Positions 16,640 through 23,805 of a DNA stretch of 25,403 nt are shown here, one piece after another (position 1 is the first letter of the stretch; every line of letters begins with the position of its first letter). The stretch is from UBA5266 sp964610025. Lineage in GTDB: Bacteria; Bacteroidota; Bacteroidia; Bacteroidales; WCHB1-69. The notes under the pieces are model-generated. The model worked only from the letters and a program-made list of their open reading frames with translations, was not told the DNA's origin and did no database searches. The translations under genes were made by a program, and so were the position numbers. Where the stretch lies: positions 1-25,403 of the forward strand of contig CAZSTX010000028.1 of the NCBI GenBank assembly GCA_964610025.1, given 5' to 3'.

Positions 16640-16724
16640 GGAGAGATGGCAGAGTGGTCGATTGCGGCGGTCTTGAAAACCGTTGAGGTGAGAGCCTCCG
16701 GGGGTTCGAATCCCTCTCTCTCCG
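16640..16724 (+). tRNA. tRNA-Ser (anticodon UGA)
   Basis: An 85-nt class II tRNA. The acceptor stem is GGAGAGA with TCTCTCC, the anticodon stem GCGGT/ACCGT encloses loop CTTGAAA with anticodon TGA, a long variable arm follows, and the T loop is TTCGAAT with stem GGGGG/CCCTC. The discriminator is G, as in serine tRNAs. CCA is not encoded (CCC follows). It reads UCN codons, mainly UCA. Confidence 0.96.
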
Positions 16725-16740
16725 CCCAATCAGTTATTTT

Positions 16741-16779
16741 ATAAATAAAACACTTTTATTAAAAGAGTGTTTTATTTAT
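16741..16779 (+). terminator. Strong AT-rich hairpin downstream of tRNA-Ser
   Basis: The arm ATAAATAAAACACTTTT (16741-16757) pairs with 16761-16779 across a 3-nt ATT loop, giving 17 base pairs with a 2-nt bulge (GA). It lies 16 nt past the tRNA 3' end, as expected for a terminator. The near-perfect symmetry would let it work in both directions. There is no long T run after it beyond the stem itself. Confidence 0.65.
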
Positions 16780-16810
16780 CTTCTAAAATTTAATAATCTA
16801 AATTATAATT

Positions 16811-17926
16811 ATGGAAGACCAAATTGAAATAAAGAATGTTGTTACAAATAAAGATTTATATTCATTTATTCGATTTCCACGAAAACTGTATAAAAATTGT
16901 CCCTATTATGTTCCTTCTTTAGAAAATGATGATTGGAAAACATTAACACAACATCCGGCACATAGCTTTTGCGATATACGCATGTGGTTGGCAATAAAAA
17001 ACAACAAAGTCGTAGGACGTATTGCTGGCATTGTCAATCACAAATACAATGATATTTACAAAAAAAAACGCATTCGTTTTGCTTGGTTTGATGCAATAGA
17101 CAATGAAGAGGTATTTCGTTTATTATTTCAAACTGTTGAAGAATGGGGAAAAGAAATAGCCACTGAAATAAGTGGACCTTCACGTTTTTCAAATATGGAA
17201 AAACAAGGATTACTTATTGAAGGATTTGACAAAACCCCTCCTATCGCAGCCGAATACAACTTTCCTTATTATTCGAAACATATCGAAGCATTAGGATATA
17301 AAAAAGAAGTAGATTATCTACAATACCGTATTAAAATCAAGGAAATTCCTGAAAAAATAAAGAAAATTAACACCTACGTAAGCAATAGATACACTATAAA
17401 AATAAAACAATTTAAAAATAAAAAAGAAATGAAACACTATGCCAAAATAATGTTTGAGGCTTTGAATAAAAGCTATGAGGGCATATACAACTTCATTCCT
17501 TTAACTGACGATGAAATTAATTTTATTGTAGACAATAATTTTAATTTTATAAACAAAGAACTCATTAGCATATTAGTAGATAAAAATGATAAAACAATAG
17601 GATTCAGCCTATGTATGCCTTCATTAAGTCGGGCTTTTCAAAAAGCAAAAGGAAAAATATTCCCTTTAGGCTGGTATTATATTTTGAAGGGAATGAAAAA
17701 AAACAAAATAGTAGATTTATATTTGACAGGCGTCATACCTTCGTGGTCGGGAAGAGGAATACATTCTTTATATCACAGCTATTTAAATGAAATTTTTATA
17801 AAAAAAGGATTTGTATATTCCGACACTACCCAACAATTAGAAAACAATCCAGCTCATAAAATATGGAACAAATACGAATCAGAAATAAGATTTAAAAGAC
17901 GTTGTTATGTTAAACCACTACAATAA
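16811..17926 (+). CDS. GNAT-like acyltransferase family protein of unknown substrate
   Basis: A 371-residue cytoplasmic protein. The N-terminal half has GNAT-fold features: FIRFPRKLYKNCPYYVPSL at 19-37, then WLAIKNNKVVGRIAGIVN at 59-76 (the beta strand and acetyl-CoA-side region). Next comes the family block SGPSRFSNMEKQGLLIEGFD at 121-140, followed by EYNFPYYSKHIEALGYKK at 148-165. A second GNAT-like half follows (about 195-371), with ILVDKNDKTIGFSLCMPSLS. Relatives are common in Bacteroidota and have carried unsupported names such as GTP cyclohydrolase. Transferase activity is inferred from the fold only. It is monocistronic between the tRNA-Ser hairpin and the TPR gene promoter. Confidence 0.75.
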   Translation: MEDQIEIKNVVTNKDLYSFIRFPRKLYKNCPYYVPSLENDDWKTLTQHPAHSFCDIRMWLAIKNNKVVGRIAGIVNHKYNDIYKKKRIRFAWFDAIDNEEVFRLLFQTVEEWGKEIATEISGPSRFSNMEKQGLLIEGFDKTPPIAAEYNFPYYSKHIEALGYKKEVDYLQYRIKIKEIPEKIKKINTYVSNRYTIKIKQFKNKKEMKHYAKIMFEALNKSYEGIYNFIPLTDDEINFIVDNNFNFINKELISILVDKNDKTIGFSLCMPSLSRAFQKAKGKIFPLGWYYILKGMKKNKIVDLYLTGVIPSWSGRGIHSLYHSYLNEIFIKKGFVYSDTTQQLENNPAHKIWNKYESEIRFKRRCYVKPLQ

Positions 17927-18036
17927 ATTTAGCATAAAAATACTCTATTAAATAATCTAAAAAAAACTTTCTTTTATTAAAAATTTATTGTTGAAAAAAA
18001 ACTTCATTTCTTTTTTATTCCATTTATCTATATTAT

Positions 18037-18044
18037 TATTTTTG
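18037..18044 (+). promoter_or_regulatory. -7 promoter element for the TPR-barrel-SDR unit
   Basis: TATTTTTG matches the Bacteroidota -7 consensus and lies 44 nt upstream of the TPR gene ATG at 18089. It sits in a 162-bp A/T-rich gap with no other clear signal. Confidence 0.55.
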
Positions 18045-18088
18045 TATATAAAATATACCTTAATATAAAAATTAATAAAACAGAAATA

Positions 18089-21000
18089 ATGAATAAAAAT
18101 AAATTAAAATATTTATTAGCTTATATCGCTCTTTTATTTAGTATAATCAACCTCAATGCTCAAAAAAATCATGCTTATACTTTCCCTGATAAAGAATTTA
18201 AATCAGCTAATGAATTATTTGCAACAGGACAATATACTGCTGCCAAAGAAGCATTTAGCATTGTTTACAAAGCCATTCCTAACAAATATGATTTACGCAA
18301 AGAACAATCACTCTATCATATGGGAATATGTGCTGCTTTGATGTTTCATGCCGATGCCGAGAAAATAATACTTTCTTTTATAGAAGATTATCCTGAAAAT
18401 TTACATCTTGACAAATTATGGTTTTATTTAGGAAACTATTATTTTGCAAACAACGCTTACCGCAAAGCTTTAAATGCTTATGAAAACATTGCAGATCAAT
18501 CTATCAATAGCGAATACATTGCCGAATACGAATTTAAGAAAGGTTATTCTTACTTTATAGCAGAAAAATACAATGAAGCAAAACTTTTATTATCAAAAGC
18601 AAAAGAACGTGAAAGTCAATATCAGATGAAAGCATTGTTTTACTATTCTCATATTCTTTATTTAGAAAAAAATTACAATACTGCTTTATTAAACTTTCAA
18701 AAATTAAAAGATATAGAAGGCTATAGCAATATAATCCCTTTTTATATTTCCCATATTTATTTTGCCTTAGAAGAATATGAAGATATTATCATGCAAGCAC
18801 CTGAACTTTTGGCTAAAAGCAGTCAAAAAAGATTAGGAGAAATGAATCGCATAATAGCTCAATCACATTTTCAACTAAAACAATATGAAAAAGCCATTCC
18901 TTATTTCGAAACTTATTTAGAAAAAGCAAATGCTCTTACGTGTGATGATTTTTATGAAATTGGCATTTGTTATTATAAAACTAATAAATATAATAAAGCT
19001 ATTGATTACCTAACAAAATCATTTTGCAAAGATAACGACAGCATTAACCAATATATTTATTATGCCTTAGGCGACTGTTATATACAAACAAAACAAAAAG
19101 AGTTTGCCTCTAATGCCTTTTTATCAGCTTATGAATCAAAAAAGAATCCCATTATAACTGAAGATGGGCTATATAATTATGCCAAACTACAATATGAACT
19201 TAGTAGCAATCCATTCTTGCCTACTATCACTGCTTTTGAAAATTTCTTAAACGAATTTCCAAACTCAACTTATAGAAACGAAGCCGAACAATTTTTATCT
19301 AATATTTATCTAACTACTAAAAATTACAAAGCTGCTATAACTTCACTCGAAAAAATAAAACAAAAAAGTATTACTTTACTCAAAGCATATCAAAGGGTAC
19401 TCTATTTTAGAGGAGCAGAATTTTACAACGACAACAAACTAACCGAAGCTGCTGACTATTTCGACAAAACAATCGAAAACAATTACAATCCTATTTACTA
19501 TGCTAAAAGTTTGTTTTGGAAAGGAGAAATAGACTATAGTCAAAAAAAATATGACGAAGCTATAAAAAATTATAATCTTTTTTTCGCCTCTAACACTGCC
19601 TCTTCGATAGAAGAATACCCTATGGCATTTTATAATTTAGGATATGCACATTTTGAAAACCAACAATATAGTTTGGCTTTAAAAAACTTTTTAACATTCG
19701 AAGAGTTAAATAAAAACCAATTCGATAATAAAATATTAATTGATGCCACTAACCGTATAGGCGATTGCTATTTTATGACTTCTAATTTAAGCAAAGCCAT
19801 TGCTTATTATGATAAAACAATTGATTATAACAGTTATGACATAGATTATGCATTGTATCAAAAAGCAATGGCACAAGGAGGCATACGCTTGTACGATTCT
19901 AAAATAACTACTTTAGAACAACTCATATCTACCTATGCTAATTCAAATTACCTATTAGAAGCCGAAAATGAAATAGCTAATACTTACCTAATGATTGGCA
20001 ACAATAAAAAAGCTGAAGAATTATACGTAGAAATAATCAATAAAAACAACGAAAATGCTAATTTAAAAGCTGCTATGCTTAAACTCGGATTGATTTATTT
20101 CAATACAGAACAAGACGAAAAAGCGTTAAATATGTTTAAACAAATTGTAAAAAAATATCCTAAATCAGACGAAGCAAGCATTGCACTAAAAAATATTGAA
20201 ACCATTTATTCTGCATCAGGAAATATAGAAGACTTTTTTGTATATGTAAAAAATGTTTCGTTTGCAAACATTACAGCAGAACACCAAGACACTATCATGT
20301 ATAATGCTGCCGCCGAAAAGTATTTCAATAAAAACTTTGAAGATGCTAACAAAGGTTTTATGACTTATATAGAACGTTTTCCTAAAGGTGTTTTTGCTAC
20401 ACATGCACATTTTTATATAGCTGAAATAGCCATGAGAAAATCCAATGACAATGTAGCACTAACAAATTATGAATATGTTATTCAAAACCCACTCGATCAG
20501 TTTGAATTAATTGCAATTCAAAATGCAGCTGATTTGTATTATAAAAAACAAAACTACAATCAATCGCTAAATTATTATACCCTTTTGAGCAAAAAAACAA
20601 ACCAACCTTCTCAAAAAACAGATGCAACATTAGGCATTATTCGCACCTCATTTTATAACAAAAACTACAACAACGCCATTACATTAGCCGAGAATTTCAT
20701 TAAAGAACCTAAATTAAATCCCGATGTACAACAAGAAATACATATCATTATTGCTCGTTCTGCAATGGAATTAAACGACCTAAAAAAAGCCCTTTTAGAA
20801 TATGAATATATTGCTAAAATATCAAAATCTGAATACGCATCAGAAGCTTTGTATAATATCGCTTATATTACTTATAAACAGGATAATCTTGTTACTGCTG
20901 AGAAAAAAATATTCACTATTTTAACCAATATTTCCCATGACTATTGGTTAGCAAAAAGTTATATTTTATTAGGAGATATCTATCTTGCTAAAGGCAATTC

Positions 21001-21175
21001 ATTTCAGGCTAAACACACCTATTTGAGTATCATAGAAAATTATGATGGGCAAGATTTAAAACAAATAGCACAAGAAAAATACAATGCTATTGTCGAAAAA
21101 GAAGAAGCTATTGAGCAATACAACCAAGAGGAAAAACTAAAAGAAGAAAAAGATAATACGTCAGAAATTAAATAA
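18089..21175 (+). CDS. Large periplasmic tetratricopeptide-repeat protein
   Basis: A 1028-residue exported protein. Residues 1-25 form a signal peptide (hydrophobic core, then NLNAQ) without a lipobox cysteine, so it is probably soluble or membrane-associated in the periplasm. Nearly all the rest is a solenoid of about twenty or more 34-residue TPR-like helical pairs; clear copies begin with ANELFATGQYTAAKEAFS (about 39), YLGNYYFANNAYRKALNAYE (about 117), and YEIGICYYKTNKYNKAIDYL in the middle. The C-terminus is a short charged Glu/Lys tail. TPR solenoids bind partner proteins. The outer membrane barrel gene starts 12 nt downstream, which suggests a physical partner. The same gene pair is familiar across Bacteroidota, but I know of no assigned function. 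Confidence 0.88.
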   Translation: MNKNKLKYLLAYIALLFSIINLNAQKNHAYTFPDKEFKSANELFATGQYTAAKEAFSIVYKAIPNKYDLRKEQSLYHMGICAALMFHADAEKIILSFIEDYPENLHLDKLWFYLGNYYFANNAYRKALNAYENIADQSINSEYIAEYEFKKGYSYFIAEKYNEAKLLLSKAKERESQYQMKALFYYSHILYLEKNYNTALLNFQKLKDIEGYSNIIPFYISHIYFALEEYEDIIMQAPELLAKSSQKRLGEMNRIIAQSHFQLKQYEKAIPYFETYLEKANALTCDDFYEIGICYYKTNKYNKAIDYLTKSFCKDNDSINQYIYYALGDCYIQTKQKEFASNAFLSAYESKKNPIITEDGLYNYAKLQYELSSNPFLPTITAFENFLNEFPNSTYRNEAEQFLSNIYLTTKNYKAAITSLEKIKQKSITLLKAYQRVLYFRGAEFYNDNKLTEAADYFDKTIENNYNPIYYAKSLFWKGEIDYSQKKYDEAIKNYNLFFASNTASSIEEYPMAFYNLGYAHFENQQYSLALKNFLTFEELNKNQFDNKILIDATNRIGDCYFMTSNLSKAIAYYDKTIDYNSYDIDYALYQKAMAQGGIRLYDSKITTLEQLISTYANSNYLLEAENEIANTYLMIGNNKKAEELYVEIINKNNENANLKAAMLKLGLIYFNTEQDEKALNMFKQIVKKYPKSDEASIALKNIETIYSASGNIEDFFVYVKNVSFANITAEHQDTIMYNAAAEKYFNKNFEDANKGFMTYIERFPKGVFATHAHFYIAEIAMRKSNDNVALTNYEYVIQNPLDQFELIAIQNAADLYYKKQNYNQSLNYYTLLSKKTNQPSQKTDATLGIIRTSFYNKNYNNAITLAENFIKEPKLNPDVQQEIHIIIARSAMELNDLKKALLEYEYIAKISKSEYASEALYNIAYITYKQDNLVTAEKKIFTILTNISHDYWLAKSYILLGDIYLAKGNSFQAKHTYLSIIENYDGQDLKQIAQEKYNAIVEKEEAIEQYNQEEKLKEEKDNTSEIK

Positions 21176-21187
21176 TCTATTATAACA

Positions 21188-22975
21188 ATGAAAAATATAA
21201 TTATAAAAAACAATAAGATATATAAAAAGATGAAAATATATAAAATCTTTCTAATAACAATCTCTTTATTTTTTCACTTTGCCAATGTTGCAGGTCAAGG
21301 CAGCTACGATGTGTTGGTGCCTTCTTCTTTTGTTCCCACTATCAAATACCCGCAACCAAAATCTAAACAACAAATCAACATTATAGATACAACTAAAATA
21401 CAACAAGATGTTGAATATTCTACAGAAGATATGGTATTAACTCATAAATTTATACCCGAACCTATCAATTATCCAAAAGTAGGAAAAGATCAAATCGCTC
21501 GTTTATACCGCAACTATTTAAAAGTGGGCATAGGCTATTTAGAACCTTATTTAGAATATAGCCACAGCAATCTCCGTTCTAAAAAATGGGCTTATGGTAT
21601 CAACAAAAAACATCATTCCTATTTTGGCAAAATAAAAAATTATGGTCCCTCTTCTTTTTCAAATACAGCCGTTGATATGTATGGACAATTGTTTTTAAGC
21701 AATTTTACTTTGCAAGGAAACATTGACTATAGCCACAACTACTTTCATTGTTATGGCTACAATACCGACTCATTAAAAAAAATATATTCTATTGAAGACA
21801 AACATTTACCTAAATCAAAAGATATATCACGCCATTACCATACTATTCATGCCAATATAAATGCTATTAGTAATTATGGCAAAAAGTCAAATAATATATC
21901 GCAAGCCTACGCTTTAGACTATCATTTTTTAATAGACAATAATAAATCCTACGAACATCAACTTGGATTTAATACTAATTTAATGCAAGCTATTGACATT
22001 GCTCGTTTAAGCACTGCAAAAATAGGTGGCGACATAGACCTTAACTATTATCATAACGATTGGACTATACCTAAACTTAAAGAAGACAGTTGGCTTTTTC
22101 AATTAAATCCAAAAATAGAAATGACATACAACAATTATTCTTTCCGTGTAGGATTAGGATTAGCTTTAGGACTGCACGACAGTTCAACATTCAATATTTA
22201 TCCTGATATAGAAGCATTATTTAATGTCGTACCGCATATTTTAACTTTTTACGTAGGTTTAGACGGAGGCATGCAACGTTACTCTTACCTATCGACAATG
22301 CGTCTAAATCCTTTTCTATCCGACTATATTGATTTAGGATTTATCAAAGACCAACTTCGTATTTATGCCGGAAACAAAACCAATATTTCGCGTTCTATTT
22401 CTTTCGATGTATGGGGTGCTATGTCTTTACTAAGCAATATGCCTTTTTTCTTTAACGATACTGCAAGTCGCACCTTGCTAAAAGACACATCAGTGAATTT
22501 ATTCAACACATTTACATTGCTTCACTCTAAATCAATACATGCAAATGCGCATGCATCTATCACCTATCACTACAAAGAAACATTTAAACTGAAATTAAAT
22601 TTTGATTATCACCTCTATACTGCCGATAGCACCTTAGGAAAAGCATGGTATCAACCAATGTTTATCACCTCATTAGATGCTTTTTATAATCTAAAAGATA
22701 AATTTATTTTCACTTTCGATTTTTATATAAATACAGGAGCATATCGCCCTTCATTAACATCAGCAGAAACAATAAAAGCAGTACCACTAAAATCAGTATT
22801 TGATTTCAATATAGGGTTTGAATATCATTGGAATAAACGTTTAGCTTTCTTTTTAGACATTAATAATTTTGCTGCACAACGTAATTATTTCTTTTATGAA
22901 TACCCATCGGAGCGTATCAATTGTCTGATAGGCGTTAAATGGATATTCAGTGGCGAAAAAATAAATAAAAAATAA
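21188..22975 (+). CDS. Outer membrane beta-barrel protein partnered with the TPR protein
   Basis: A 595-residue exported protein. The first Met at 21188 gives a long charged n-region before the signal peptide; the Met at 21230 (KIYKIFLITISLFFHFANV, cleavage near VAGQ) is an equally good or better start. After a proline-containing linker, the protein has LYRNYLKVGIGYLEPYLEYS, then HSNLRSKKWAYGINKKHHSY, followed by alternating aromatic strands to the end, as in porin-like or TonB-receptor-like barrels. No plug motif is visible, so a TonB-dependent receptor name is not supported. It starts 12 nt after the TPR gene and ends 1 nt before the SDR gene, so all three are likely on one transcript. Confidence 0.75.
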   Translation: MKNIIIKNNKIYKKMKIYKIFLITISLFFHFANVAGQGSYDVLVPSSFVPTIKYPQPKSKQQINIIDTTKIQQDVEYSTEDMVLTHKFIPEPINYPKVGKDQIARLYRNYLKVGIGYLEPYLEYSHSNLRSKKWAYGINKKHHSYFGKIKNYGPSSFSNTAVDMYGQLFLSNFTLQGNIDYSHNYFHCYGYNTDSLKKIYSIEDKHLPKSKDISRHYHTIHANINAISNYGKKSNNISQAYALDYHFLIDNNKSYEHQLGFNTNLMQAIDIARLSTAKIGGDIDLNYYHNDWTIPKLKEDSWLFQLNPKIEMTYNNYSFRVGLGLALGLHDSSTFNIYPDIEALFNVVPHILTFYVGLDGGMQRYSYLSTMRLNPFLSDYIDLGFIKDQLRIYAGNKTNISRSISFDVWGAMSLLSNMPFFFNDTASRTLLKDTSVNLFNTFTLLHSKSIHANAHASITYHYKETFKLKLNFDYHLYTADSTLGKAWYQPMFITSLDAFYNLKDKFIFTFDFYINTGAYRPSLTSAETIKAVPLKSVFDFNIGFEYHWNKRLAFFLDINNFAAQRNYFFYEYPSERINCLIGVKWIFSGEKINKK

Positions 22976-22976
22976 T

Positions 22977-23729
22977 ATGATAGCATATATTACGGGAGCA
23001 ACTAGCGGAATCGGAAAAGCCATTGCACTCAAATTGGCTGCAAAAAAATACGACTTAATACTAACAGGAAGAAGAGAAGAAAAACTAAACATTCTTGAAA
23101 AAGAAATCATCAATACTTATGGCTGCAATGTATTAACTCTGAATTATGATGTCAGACAACGTGAAAAAACCTTAGCAATCAATGCCCAATTACCCGAAAA
23201 ATGGAAACAAATAGACATTCTTATTAATAATGCAGGATTAGCAGCTGGCTTATGCCCTATACAAGAAGGCGATATCGACGATTGGGAATGTATGATAGAT
23301 ACCAACATAAAAGGGTTGCTCTACGTTACCCGTAGTATAGCACCATTAATGATAAAAAAAGGAGAAGGACATATTATAAATATAGGTTCTATAGCCGGCA
23401 AAGAAGTATATGCAAATGGAAACGTGTATTGTGGAACTAAATTTGCCGTTGATGCACTAACAAAAGCCATGCGAATAGATATGCTACAAGCTGGAATTAA
23501 AGTTACTCAAATTGCTCCCGGAGCTGCTAATACCGAATTTTCATTAGTGCGTTTCAAAGGTGATAAAACAATTGCCGACAATGTCTATAAAGGATATACA
23601 CCTCTAACAGGAAATGATATAGCCGATATAGTAGTTTTTGTTTTATCCTTACCCAAACATGTTTGCCTTAACGACATTGTAGTAACCCCGACAGCACAAG
23701 CTTCTGCAACTTATTTTAATAAAAAATAA
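22977..23729 (+). CDS. YdfG-like short-chain dehydrogenase/reductase
   Basis: A 250-residue classical SDR with a Rossmann fold. The cofactor motif TGATSGIGKA is at 6-15, the NNAG motif at 84-87, and the active site has Ser138, Tyr151 and Lys155 (YCGTK). Arg32-Arg33 after the second strand favours NADP(H). The segment TEFSLVRFKGDK at 186-197 is shared with E. coli YdfG, an NADP-dependent 3-hydroxy acid dehydrogenase acting on L-allo-threonine, serine and malonic semialdehyde, so a similar activity is likely. It starts 1 nt after the barrel gene stop codon, which suggests coupled translation, although a functional link with the envelope genes is not obvious. Confidence 0.9.
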   Translation: MIAYITGATSGIGKAIALKLAAKKYDLILTGRREEKLNILEKEIINTYGCNVLTLNYDVRQREKTLAINAQLPEKWKQIDILINNAGLAAGLCPIQEGDIDDWECMIDTNIKGLLYVTRSIAPLMIKKGEGHIINIGSIAGKEVYANGNVYCGTKFAVDALTKAMRIDMLQAGIKVTQIAPGAANTEFSLVRFKGDKTIADNVYKGYTPLTGNDIADIVVFVLSLPKHVCLNDIVVTPTAQASATYFNKK

Positions 23730-23776
23730 ATTGCTATTAAAGTAGATTGTAATATTTATAATTTTTTCTGGACGAA

Positions 23777-23800
23777 AAGATAAACCTTTTAGGTTATCTT
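23777..23800. terminator. Hairpin between convergent SDR and T9SS cargo genes
   Basis: AAGATAAACC (23777-23786) pairs with GGTTATCTT (23792-23800) with one bulged A and a 5-nt loop. It lies in the 76-nt gap between convergent genes. TCTTTTC follows on the minus strand, so it could terminate both transcripts. Confidence 0.5.
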
Positions 23801-23805
23801 AATAT

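Noticed and set aside
16470..16676. 68-codon open frame on the plus strand after rodA
   Set aside because: It overlaps the rodA end and runs into the body of tRNA-Ser; the product is low-complexity with no family features.
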